Below, one piece after another: positions 1-6,725 of a stretch of DNA of 11,914 bases; the first letter of the stretch is position 1, and every line of letters starts with the position of its first letter. The notes beneath the pieces were generated by a model that was given only the letters and a program-made list of their open reading frames with translations, made no database searches and was not told the DNA's origin. The position numbers and the translations under genes were made by a program. Source of the stretch: Rhizobium sp. (GTDB lineage: Bacteria > Pseudomonadota > Alphaproteobacteria > Rhizobiales > Rhizobiaceae); assembly GCA_003501385.1 (NCBI GenBank), contig DNPN01000127.1, positions 1 through 11,914 of the forward strand, in the 5' to 3' direction.

Positions 1-35
1 GCGTGTCGGTGGTTCAAATCCGCCTTCGGGCACCA
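1..35 (+). tRNA. 3' end of a tRNA gene, probably tRNA-Leu (partial)
   Basis: The T-arm is seen directly: stem GGTGG (8-12), loop TTCAAAT (13-19), stem CCGCC (20-24). The acceptor 3' strand TTCGGGC (25-31), discriminator A (32) and encoded CCA (33-35) follow. The anticodon and D arm lie outside the window. The implied 5' acceptor strand GCCCGAA and the bases just before the T-stem, which resemble the end of a long variable arm, suggest tRNA-Leu, but the isoacceptor cannot be read. A recombinase fragment starts 46 bp downstream, which is the usual arrangement where an integrative element has used a tRNA 3' end as its attachment site. Confidence 0.75.
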
Positions 36-81
36 TTCTATCTCATTGTTAGAATTGCGTTTCTCATAACTCAATGAATAC

Positions 82-243
82 TTAAATTGGCGAGTTTGCC
101 AACTTTGGTTTGTTCAGTTCTGCCTCGAGATCAGAAACCACTGAGGTCACACGGCGTCGTGAATAGTGTTTCGCCATCGCCTTTGTAGCATGGCCCAGCA
201 CCAGTGTAATCGTTCCGTGATCTTTGCCCATCTCTACCTGGTC
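82..243 (-). pseudogene. Tyrosine recombinase (integrase) C-terminal remnant
   Basis: Reading the minus strand from about 243 to the TAA at 84-82 gives roughly 53 residues. They include DHGTITLVLGHATKAMAKHY followed by SRRRVTSVVSDLEAEL. This matches the end of the catalytic domain of phage/island integrases: the GHAT...HYSR segment holds the late catalytic His and the nucleophilic Tyr. The frame meets a TAA at 276-274, and the residues just before the match do not look like integrase. The Arg-His-Arg part of the active site and the whole N-terminal domain are therefore missing. Lying next to a tRNA 3' end, it is best read as the decayed integrase of an island that entered at this tRNA. It cannot be functional. 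Confidence 0.75.
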
Positions 244-339
244 TTGAAGCTGCTGACATTCGTTCCAAACCCATTATACCAATAATCAACGATCAGAACC
301 CATTTACCCATTGCCGCCGTCGCAGTGCCAAAGATCACA

Positions 340-632
340 GTTGGTCCTGCCAAAGGCAAAATGATCGCAATCTGGTTCCAGGACAATGCCCGTATCGGGC
401 AGAGTGAGGAGGAGAAGCAAATGATCCAGCGAATCATTTGCCCGACGAACGAAGATCACTCGCCGCTGGGCAAGGCGCGGATCAAGGCCATCAGTACCGC
501 ATGACCAGCGCACGCGCTCCGCCTATATCTTCGGTGCAATCTGCCCCAGACATGGCAAGGCCACAGCTTTCGTCATGCCATGATGTGATACCCGTGCTAT
601 GAAGCAGCACCTGATTGAGACATCCGGCAACG
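340..632 (+). pseudogene. Degenerate IS630-family transposase fragment
   Basis: Two plus-strand pieces in different frames read as consecutive parts of an IS630/DDE_3-type transposase. The first (frame of 361) contains MIAIWFQDNARIGQ, matching the family segment around the first catalytic Asp (WFQDEARxGQ). It runs on to a TGA at 502-504. The second (frame of 503) contains DQRTRSAYIFGAICPRHGKA, then an in-frame TGA, then CDTRAMKQHLIE, matching the family region before the second catalytic Asp. The LDQAGWH-type segment and the catalytic Glu are not found. So there is at least one frameshift, one internal stop and a truncation. No terminal inverted repeats could be assigned. It is a relic. Confidence 0.65.
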
Positions 633-768
633 ATGCCGACGACGACGACGACGTTCGCGCGCTTCAAGCCCGCTTCCCAAGCCTCACGCCAGTTTACGCT
701 GCTAGCTTTGACTTGAGTGCCGCATGCCCTTCGTCGTAATGCGTGTGCGGTCATTGTGTTGAGCGGCG
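633..768. other. Non-coding stretch with a short GAC repeat
   Basis: Between the transposase relic and the first intact gene I see no convincing gene on either strand. The only notable structure is five GAC units at 638-652. An open minus-strand frame crosses 491-775, but it resembles no protein I know and overlaps the transposase relic, so I treat it as chance. Any promoter for the glycosyltransferase at 769 should lie here, but no clear -35/-10 pair stands out. Confidence 0.4.
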
Positions 769-1923
769 ATGCCACCTGTTTACTGCGAGCTGATGATGCC
801 CAAGCTGTCCATCTGCATTCCGGTCGAGCCCGGTTATATCTTACCTACCTATCTGATCTCGCAGCTTTTGAAAAATGAGGCCGCAGATCTGGAAATTATC
901 CTTTCAGGGTTTGGCGATCGCTTGCACAATGCCCAGGACATCACAGATGTTGTGAACAGTGACAGTCGTTTGCGCCTCTTGCCGCCCGCACCAGATACGA
1001 TTTCATCCGCTCAGCTGTGGGTGGGCACTGTGGTTGCCGCGCAAGGGGATTGGGTTTCCGTGATCTATCCAGAGGATATGATCGAGCCGGACCTGCCCGA
1101 TTTACTGCGTTTTATCGAAGAAGAACATCCCAATGCGGATGTTCTGGGCTGGAGCCCATTCGTGATCGATCAGGCCGCACCACGCTTTGTCAGTTCGAAT
1201 GTTCCTATTCCCGTCCTCCACAACGTCAATACCTTTGATAAAGCGCCCATGCTGGAAGCCTTTTTCTATTGGAAAAACGCGCAGCAAACACCGCGCATGC
1301 CGTTTGGTCTCTTTCATGGTGCCATCAAGCGCAGTTTGATGCAGACGATTCTGGATGCCTGCGGGGAATTGAGTTGGCTTACACTTCTTCCACAATACGA
1401 GTGGGCCGCGCGGGTGCTGATTTTTTCCCAGGAACTCGCCTTTAGCAATCGTCCTCTGTCTGCGATCAATGTACAACCTTACACGCCGCATCACATACCA
1501 TCTGCCATCCAGGACTTCCCGCTTCATTCGGGAATAGGCCTCACCGCAGCCATCGCTGAAATTCAGGTGCGGACCTTGGTAGAACTCGGGAGTGAATGGG
1601 CTGGTTTTGGCGAAGACTATGTCACGGCCTGCATGTACGACTGCGCAGCAGAGAGAACAGCTACGGCCTTTCAGGCCAAGTGCGATGCATACCGCAAGGC
1701 ATTTCTTTCCATGCCAGGTGGAGCAGCATTCATCCCGGGCTTCCACCCGCCCTACTCAGCCGCACCAGAGCCCGATCCTCGCCGAGGGCTTTATGGCAAA
1801 ACGCTGCTGGTCAATCGCTTCATTGGCAATGCCGTTACAGCGCAAGACTTCTACAATGTCGCACGGGCTATACTCACGCCAGTGGAGCTTATGGCGAAAA
1901 AGGAACTCAGGCTCAAAGCCTGA
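769..1923 (+). CDS. Glycosyltransferase-like protein (GT-A/GT2 type) with a degenerate DXD motif
   Basis: A cytoplasmic protein of up to 384 residues, with no signal peptide or membrane segment. The start PKLSICIPVE and the GDWVSV segment before the metal site are typical of GT2-type GT-A enzymes. It aligns end to end with the glycosyltransferase at 4036-5367: LSICIP with LSICVP, GDWVSVIYPEDMIEPD with GEWVSFIGDDDFIDPD, FGLFHGAIKRSLM with FSIYHAAIRRRLL, and a C-terminal module (about 345-378) shared by both. The acidic triad that binds metal-nucleotide in the partner is PED here (101-103), and YDMA is YEWA (210-213). Activity may therefore be altered or lost. Met9 or Met10 (793 or 796) is an equally good start, because the paralogue begins only a few residues before its LSIC segment; neither start has a strong ribosome-binding site. 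It converges on the SDR gene with 6 bp between the stops. A role in surface-glycan assembly is inferred from context. Confidence 0.8.
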   Translation: MPPVYCELMMPKLSICIPVEPGYILPTYLISQLLKNEAADLEIILSGFGDRLHNAQDITDVVNSDSRLRLLPPAPDTISSAQLWVGTVVAAQGDWVSVIYPEDMIEPDLPDLLRFIEEEHPNADVLGWSPFVIDQAAPRFVSSNVPIPVLHNVNTFDKAPMLEAFFYWKNAQQTPRMPFGLFHGAIKRSLMQTILDACGELSWLTLLPQYEWAARVLIFSQELAFSNRPLSAINVQPYTPHHIPSAIQDFPLHSGIGLTAAIAEIQVRTLVELGSEWAGFGEDYVTACMYDCAAERTATAFQAKCDAYRKAFLSMPGGAAFIPGFHPPYSAAPEPDPRRGLYGKTLLVNRFIGNAVTAQDFYNVARAILTPVELMAKKELRLKA

Positions 1924-1924
1924 G
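1897..1924 (-). terminator. Intrinsic terminator for the minus-strand SDR gene
   Basis: CTCAGGCT (1906-1913) and AGCCTGAG (1917-1924) form a perfect 8-bp stem with a 3-base loop. On the minus strand the stem is followed by TTCCTTTTT, a U-rich tail (five T's at 1901-1897). The hairpin begins 6 bases after the SDR stop codon and lies inside the last codons and stop of the convergent glycosyltransferase gene. On the plus strand the trailing U-run is weak, so it should act mainly on minus-strand transcripts. Confidence 0.65.
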
Positions 1925-1929
1925 CCCAA

Positions 1930-2784
1930 TCAATGTTTTGGGGCAGCGACGATTGCGTTGCAAACACCGACGACAGCCAATGGATCGGAAGGATGAATAT
2001 CCGCTGTTCCGAATTCCAACAGATCTCTTCGCCCGAACTCGTCAGCGATCCTCTCCACCAGTTCTCGAATTGTAACAGCCTCGCCAGAACAAATATTAAT
2101 CGGCCCAGTCTGGGCGGTCTCCACCACGTCGGCAATCATTTCTCCCGCGCGGCGCACATCCAGAAAATCGCGGAGTTGCGTTCCCTTGGATAATTTCGCG
2201 ATTTCACCCTTGTTCAGCCGATCGCGAACGTAAGGCACCAATCGCGCCGGATGTTCATTTTCACCAAACAGATAAAACACCCGACACCAGCTGAATGCTG
2301 TCTCACGCTTTGCGAAAAACTGATTCAGCAAATGATAGGTCGACAACTTGGCCGCCGCATAAAGCGTCTTTGGTTGAAGCGGTGCGTCCACGCTTAACCG
2401 CTCCGAGGGCAGTTCGTACTCCATACACGTGCCAACCCCGATGACATGCTGAACACCCGCATCGCTGGCACCTTGTGCGAGAGCAAGCGTACCTGAGACA
2501 CATTGGAAATTTTCGGACGAATCAAGATATTTCCCGACCTCAACATACCAGGCGGCATGAATGACCGTATCAACTCCCTGACAATGCCGCTGCCACCACG
2601 CGGCAGACTGGGCAAAAATGTCATCCACAAGCAGCGGTCTCGTCGATGGACCTCGGTCAACAAGCTTCATCTCAGAGCCCGGACGGACCGTCACGATGAC
2701 GGAGTGACCAATTGCCAGCAATCGACGATGAATTTGCCGGCCAATGAAGCCCGTCGCCCCCGTCAGGAGTACCGTTTTAGACAT
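1930..2784 (-). CDS. NAD(P)-dependent sugar-nucleotide epimerase/reductase (extended SDR)
   Basis: A 284-residue soluble protein. The Rossmann nucleotide-binding motif GATGFIG is at 9-15. IHAAWY (75-80) corresponds to the NxAA-type segment. The active site shows T119 (GVGTCMEYE) and the Tyr-Lys pair Y142/K146 in YAAAK. The family covers NDP-sugar 4-epimerases, 4,6-dehydratases and 4-ketoreductases of the CDP-abequose/dTDP-fucose type. With rfbF/rfbG and a C-methyltransferase on the same locus, 4-keto reduction of a CDP-6-deoxy-4-ketohexose is the most economical role, but this is inferred. The C-terminus stops soon after DPLAVVG. Relatives usually continue some 15-30 residues, so the end may be trimmed. 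The upstream region is shared with the divergent methyltransferase gene. A terminator hairpin lies 6 bp past the stop. Confidence 0.85.
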   Translation of the reverse strand: MSKTVLLTGATGFIGRQIHRRLLAIGHSVIVTVRPGSEMKLVDRGPSTRPLLVDDIFAQSAAWWQRHCQGVDTVIHAAWYVEVGKYLDSSENFQCVSGTLALAQGASDAGVQHVIGVGTCMEYELPSERLSVDAPLQPKTLYAAAKLSTYHLLNQFFAKRETAFSWCRVFYLFGENEHPARLVPYVRDRLNKGEIAKLSKGTQLRDFLDVRRAGEMIADVVETAQTGPINICSGEAVTIRELVERIADEFGRRDLLEFGTADIHPSDPLAVVGVCNAIVAAPKH

Positions 2785-2956
2785 TGTACGCCCCCGCCAT
2801 TTTTTCGTGTTACGCCCGAATCATCACCATGAATACCCGACAATATCGACAAATAGAATGACCCGCGCAGACGTTTTCAATTTGCAAAAGTCAGCTTCAC
2901 GCATGTCAACCTCAATAGGTTCTGGGCAAATGGCGCGTTTTCGATTGGAAAAAGCA

Positions 2957-3769
2957 ATGAGTGTCGTAGAAGAATTTAAGGCTTCGGTTAGCCGCAGCAT
3001 ACAAACGATTGGGGAAAACAAAGAGTTCCTTGATCTTTCGAACACATGGCTACAAAAGTGTATCCCGTTGGGTTACATGCATAATTTTAGCTGGCTTGGT
3101 CGGCCTATCATCCAGATACCGCAAGATAGCTACGCGATGCAGGAAATGATCTGGTCCGTCAAGCCTGACCTGATTATCGAAACCGGTATCGCTCATGGCG
3201 GCTCTTTGGTTTTAAGCGCCTCTATGCTTGCCCTGATTGACTACTGCGAAGCTGTTGAGAAAGGTGCCGTTCTGGATCCAAAGGCCAGCCACCGCAAGGT
3301 TGTCGGTGTGGACATTGATATTCGTGCCCACAATCGTGAGGCCATCGAAGCTCATCCCTTGAGCCATAAAATTGAGATGTATCAAGGCTCATCCATCGCG
3401 CCTGAGACAATCGAACACATCAAGTCTATCGCCGCAGGCTATAACACCGTTATGGTGTTTCTTGACTCCAACCACACACACGACCATGTCCTGAGCGAAT
3501 TGGAATTCTATGCGCCGCTCACCTCCAAAGGCTCTTATTGCGCCGTCTGGGACACATTGGTGGAAGACATGCCAGGCGACATGTATCCAGAGCGACCCTG
3601 GGGTCCGGGCGACAATCCAAAAACGGCGGTATGGGAATATATGCGCCGCCTGAAGGAAGAAGGGCGGACGGCCAGCGATGGCGAGCCTTTGACATTCGCT
3701 TATGACCATCGCCTCGAGAACAAGATCGCTCTGACCGTCTCGCGGGATGGCTTTCTGAAGCGTGTTTAA
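2957..3769 (+). CDS. CmcI-type (cephalosporin hydroxylase family) methyltransferase, possible sugar O-methyltransferase
   Basis: About 270 residues from the chosen start. The block FSWLGRPIIQIPQD (44-57), MQEMIW (61-66) and KPDLIIETGIAHGGS (69-83) is the hallmark of the CmcI/rhamnosyl O-methyltransferase family. ETGIAHGGS is the SAM-binding loop, VVGVDIDIRAHN (115-126) carries the acidic residue that binds the SAM ribose, and FLDSNHTHDHV (168-178) supplies the acidic/His metal-site region. Characterised members methylate antibiotic or glycolipid sugars, so an O-methyltransferase for the glycan made here fits. The substrate is unknown. The frame stays open back to 2744, inside the divergent SDR gene. 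ATGs at 2858, 2903 and 2930 are possible starts. I chose 2957 because GGA precedes it by seven bases and family proteins begin at about this point. Confidence 0.8.
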   Translation: MSVVEEFKASVSRSIQTIGENKEFLDLSNTWLQKCIPLGYMHNFSWLGRPIIQIPQDSYAMQEMIWSVKPDLIIETGIAHGGSLVLSASMLALIDYCEAVEKGAVLDPKASHRKVVGVDIDIRAHNREAIEAHPLSHKIEMYQGSSIAPETIEHIKSIAAGYNTVMVFLDSNHTHDHVLSELEFYAPLTSKGSYCAVWDTLVEDMPGDMYPERPWGPGDNPKTAVWEYMRRLKEEGRTASDGEPLTFAYDHRLENKIALTVSRDGFLKRV

Positions 3770-3776
3770 CATGGGT

Positions 3777-3792
3777 GGGTTCGACTGAACCC
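3777..3792. other. Small perfect hairpin after the methyltransferase gene
   Basis: GGGTTC (3777-3782), loop GACT, GAACCC (3787-3792): a perfect 6-bp stem with a tetraloop, seven bases after the stop codon. It sits 11 bases before a larger hairpin, so the two would stack at the 3' end of the transcript. It may help termination or protect the mRNA end. Confidence 0.5.
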
Positions 3793-3803
3793 GATACTCA
3801 AAA

Positions 3804-3840
3804 GAACAAGGCGGGCACCAACTGACCCGCCTTGTTCATA
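3804..3840 (+). terminator. Terminator-like hairpin downstream of the CmcI-type gene
   Basis: GAACAAGGCGGG (3804-3815) and CCCGCCTTGTTC (3826-3837) are perfect 12-bp inverted arms around a 10-base loop. The GC-rich core flanked by AACAA/TTGTT gives A-U pairs at the base of the stem and a short U-rich exit. It lies 35 bp past the stop codon of the plus-strand gene. It is symmetric enough to stop transcripts from the minus strand as well. Confidence 0.65.
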
Positions 3841-3897
3841 TCTCGATATAGTCCAATTGAGAGCTCGCACATCGCAAGATTTTGTTTTCGTTTTCTT

Positions 3898-4039
3898 CTA
3901 GAGTTTGTCAGAGAAAAGTGGAACCCGGTTTTCCCGGAAAGACAAACGAAAACAAGAAAAGCTAGAGTTGGTCTGGTTCAATCAGAACCTGACAAACTCT
4001 AGGGAAAACCGAATTCGATTTTTCCCTGACAAGCTCTAG
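3898..4039. repeat. Nested palindromic intergenic mosaic repeat (copy 1)
   Basis: The 142-bp element is bounded by 14-bp inverted ends, CTAGAGTTTGTCAG (3898-3911) and CTGACAAGCTCTAG (4026-4039), with one mismatch. Inside is an 18-bp-arm hairpin (3962-3979 and 3985-4002) around AATCA. A second near-palindrome follows at 4001-4027 (AGGGAAAA ... TTTTCCCT around GAATTC). Bases 3926-4001 match the reverse complement of 11839-11914 without gaps at 65 of 76 positions. A fragment of the same T-rich module flanks it at 3882-3893, inverted relative to 3944-3955. The right end overlaps the last codon of the neighbouring glycosyltransferase. The design resembles rhizobial intergenic mosaic elements such as RIME. 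It codes for nothing visible. Confidence 0.8.
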
Positions 4040-5367
4040 CGATGCTTTCTTTTTGCGCGCGGCAAAGCACTGTTAGGGGCACGAGCATTGCTGGCCACTT
4101 TGGTCGCATTTTTCGGCTGTGCAACACTCGCGGTCTCGACGGAGATCATTTTCTGTTGCCAAGGCAGCAGCAGCCCGGCTTCAGGCACAACAATCTCATC
4201 GACCAGGGTCACCATATCCAGCACAACATCCCAAAGTTCTGCCGGTGTTTGCACGCCCGCGATATCACCGCGGATCAAAACGCCGTCAGCTGTCGCCCCA
4301 GACACCGTCTTAATCTCAACGTTGCCCCGCCAAACTGGCTTGTAATATTTAAGGAGCTTTCCATCCTTCCAATTCTGGAATGCCGTCTCGTAGCCGGCAT
4401 TGATCATGTCGAACGCCTCTTTATCACGATAGGCTTCGGTGTTGAGCGCGCAAGCCTTCGCGTATCCCTGCTCCCAACCGGGATAATTGACATTATACTT
4501 TTCGCAAAACCACTGTTGTGTGACGCCAATGGTTGCCGTGACTCCGAGGAAGGAACTGAAGGGGAAATTACGAAGCGCTGGATCGTCTTCGAAATTTTTC
4601 CCGAACTCATCCATGAAGACCTGAGCCTTCTTCTTCGTGTCTTCCAATCGGCCAATCGAAAACGAATTACTTTCCGGGCACGATCCCATGATTGAGAACT
4701 GGCGCTTGCAAAAGACAAAGCCCTCAGCTTCGCAAATAACCTTCATCGCCATATCGTAATCGACCACAGCGTGTTGGAAGTAGCAATTTCCATATTTTGC
4801 ATAAATACGATCCAGCAGGCGGCGCCTGATCGCAGCATGATAGATGGAAAAGCCCGAGGTCGGCACCGCACCTGGTTCGAACCAGCCAAACATCCGCTTC
4901 ATCGGCTCGGTCTTCGGCACCTTCATAACCGAGTGGTCGAAGTTGACCGTGATTGTTGATGGAGCTTCTCCAGCAACCGGCCATGCATAGTGCAGCAAGC
5001 CCCAGGAAAACGCCTCTGTCTCGGGATTGACCTTGTCCACACGCAAAATCAAGGCGGCGACATCAGGATCAATGAAGTCGTCATCCCCGATAAAGCTGAC
5101 CCATTCGCCCGATGTTGCAACAATTGTTCTTTCCCAATTGTCCATCATTGACAGAGTTTCACCCGTCGACGGCAGATAAATGACACGCGGATCCTTGACG
5201 ATCTCCGTCATGAAATCATTCATGATGGAGGGATCATCCGAGTTGTCAGCAAAGACAAACTGCACATCATCACGCTTGTTGCGCAGCAGACCTTCGATTG
5301 TCTTTTGGAAATAATATTGCCGATTGCGCGATGGTACACAAATGGACAGTGTGGGCGTGTGGGTCAT
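4036..5367 (-). CDS. Glycosyltransferase (GT2, GT-A fold) with C-terminal module
   Basis: 443 residues, cytoplasmic. TPTLSICVPSRNRQYYFQKT near the N-terminus is the GT2 nucleotide-binding strand and loop. VQFVFADNSDD (about 35-45) is the next strand. GDDDFIDPD (94-102) is the metal/nucleotide-binding DXD region, and VVDYDMA (201-207) may carry the catalytic acidic residue. A module at about 361-393 is shared with the paralogue at 769-1923, and the last 15 residues are strongly basic (PRAKRKHR). The start at 5367 is favoured over the longer frame at 5400 by GGAG eight bases upstream and by alignment of the LSIC strand. It is the last gene of the minus-strand block, 128 bp after the C-methyltransferase. 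Its TAG stop falls in the end of the palindromic repeat. A role in adding a sugar to a surface glycan is inferred; donor and acceptor cannot be read. Confidence 0.87.
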   Translation of the reverse strand: MTHTPTLSICVPSRNRQYYFQKTIEGLLRNKRDDVQFVFADNSDDPSIMNDFMTEIVKDPRVIYLPSTGETLSMMDNWERTIVATSGEWVSFIGDDDFIDPDVAALILRVDKVNPETEAFSWGLLHYAWPVAGEAPSTITVNFDHSVMKVPKTEPMKRMFGWFEPGAVPTSGFSIYHAAIRRRLLDRIYAKYGNCYFQHAVVDYDMAMKVICEAEGFVFCKRQFSIMGSCPESNSFSIGRLEDTKKKAQVFMDEFGKNFEDDPALRNFPFSSFLGVTATIGVTQQWFCEKYNVNYPGWEQGYAKACALNTEAYRDKEAFDMINAGYETAFQNWKDGKLLKYYKPVWRGNVEIKTVSGATADGVLIRGDIAGVQTPAELWDVVLDMVTLVDEIVVPEAGLLLPWQQKMISVETASVAQPKNATKVASNARAPNSALPRAKRKHR

Positions 5368-5495
5368 CGAAGATCTCCGGGACGCGAAAACGCCACTCAA
5401 ATCTGAGCGGCCATCACATTCTTACTTGGGCGCGAAAGGAACTGTGGGGGAAGGCACGAGACCCTTCTCCGGCACGATCAGGTGCTCGGGCTCTT

Positions 5496-6725
5496 TCACG
5501 GGTGCAACGTCAGCGTCGGCACCACTGTGACGAACCTCCCACCCCAATCGCTGATATACGAAAGCTGCTGTTTGATTTCTTCTGTCAGATTCCATGGAAA
5601 AATCACCACCCTGTCTGGTTTGCGGGTTTTGAGAACATCCTCGGACACAATGGGCACACGACTTCCGGGGAGGAACATGCCTTGTTTTGCCGGGTTTTTA
5701 TCGACGACAAAGGCGATCTGACCGGCCTTGATGCCGGCGAAATTCAACAGTGTATTGCCCTTGGCCGCTGCGCCATAGGCGGCAACGCTCAAGCCCTGGC
5801 GATTGCAATCCACCAGAAACGCCAGAAAGTCGTCGCGCACCCTGTTGGCCTGCGCCTGAAAACCGGAGTAAGCGGCCACATCACCCAGACCCGCTTCGAT
5901 TTCTTGCGCCAGCACCGCATCCACACGGGCGGTTCTCGGATGTGCGCCATGGTCTGAACGGCAGGCAAACACCCGAAGGCTTCCACCATGCCATGGCGTG
6001 GTTTCCACATCGAAAACCGTCAGGCCATTGGCTGTGAAAATCCGATCAACCGCCAGAAGCGAAAGATAGGAGTAATGCTCATGATAAGCGGTGTCGAACT
6101 GACTTTGCGCCATCATGTTCATCACATGGGGAAACTCAAATGTCGCCACACCTTTCGGCTTCAGCAGCCGTGCGAAGCCTGAGACAAAATCATTGATATC
6201 CGGCACATGCGCCAGCACGTTGTTGGCCGCCGTCAAATCCGCAGCATGGCCCTCTGCTACAAGCTTCTCGGCAAGGGCGACGCCAAAGAAGTCTTCCACA
6301 ATCTCTATGCCCTTTTCGCGCGCTGCGTTCGCGGTGCTGGCGGTTGGTTCAACACCAAGGCAGCAGATGCCGCGCTCTTTCACATATTGCAGCAAATATC
6401 CATCATTGGCAGCAACCTCCACTACATGGGAGCCTGCGTCGAGCCCAAACCGCTGCACCATGGCTTCGACATACGTCTTGGCATGGGCCAGCCATGAGGA
6501 AGAGAAGGACGAGAAATAGGCGTAGTCCTCCGAGAAGAACGTCTCCCGCGCGGCAAAATCTTCGGTTTGCACCAGCTTGCATTCACCGCACACCCGAATG
6601 ATCAACGGATACCACAGCTCTGGCTTGGCCAGATCGCCAGGTTTCACATAGGAATTTGACGGCGGGGCTGTGCCGAGATCAACAAACGGATGCATCATCT
6701 CTGATGCGCAATGGCGGCATTTCAT
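5496..6725 (-). CDS. SAM-dependent sugar C-methyltransferase (TylC3/TcaB9-like)
   Basis: 409 residues in the three-part architecture of NDP-sugar C-methyltransferases. The N-terminal zinc domain has C3/C6 (CRHC) and C46/C49 (CGEC). The central Rossmann domain has the SAM motif VVEVAANDGYLLQY (101-114) and NNVLAHV (168-174). The active-site segment YHEHYSYLS is at 214-222. The C-terminal domain carries AAYGAAAKGNTLLNF and VVDKNPAKQG. Enzymes of this family place a methyl on the carbon next to a 4-keto group, typically C3; the YHEH His is the proposed base. The ATG overlaps the epimerase stop in ATGA, and AAGGA lies nine bases upstream, so 6725 is a firm start and translation is probably coupled. 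The context after rfbG points to CDP-4-keto-6-deoxyhexose as substrate. The methylated position is inferred from the family. Confidence 0.9.
   Translation of the reverse strand: MKCRHCASEMMHPFVDLGTAPPSNSYVKPGDLAKPELWYPLIIRVCGECKLVQTEDFAARETFFSEDYAYFSSFSSSWLAHAKTYVEAMVQRFGLDAGSHVVEVAANDGYLLQYVKERGICCLGVEPTASTANAAREKGIEIVEDFFGVALAEKLVAEGHAADLTAANNVLAHVPDINDFVSGFARLLKPKGVATFEFPHVMNMMAQSQFDTAYHEHYSYLSLLAVDRIFTANGLTVFDVETTPWHGGSLRVFACRSDHGAHPRTARVDAVLAQEIEAGLGDVAAYSGFQAQANRVRDDFLAFLVDCNRQGLSVAAYGAAAKGNTLLNFAGIKAGQIAFVVDKNPAKQGMFLPGSRVPIVSEDVLKTRKPDRVVIFPWNLTEEIKQQLSYISDWGGRFVTVVPTLTLHP

Noticed and set aside
82..437. A complete integrase gene next to the tRNA
   Set aside because: Only the last ~50 residues are recognisable; a stop and unrelated sequence precede them.
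491..775. Minus-strand open frame of 94 residues before the first gene
   Set aside because: It overlaps the transposase relic, has a valine run from the GAC repeat, and matches no family I know.
1102..1746. Long minus-strand open frame opposite the first glycosyltransferase
   Set aside because: It is antisense to a well-supported gene and shows no recognisable motif.
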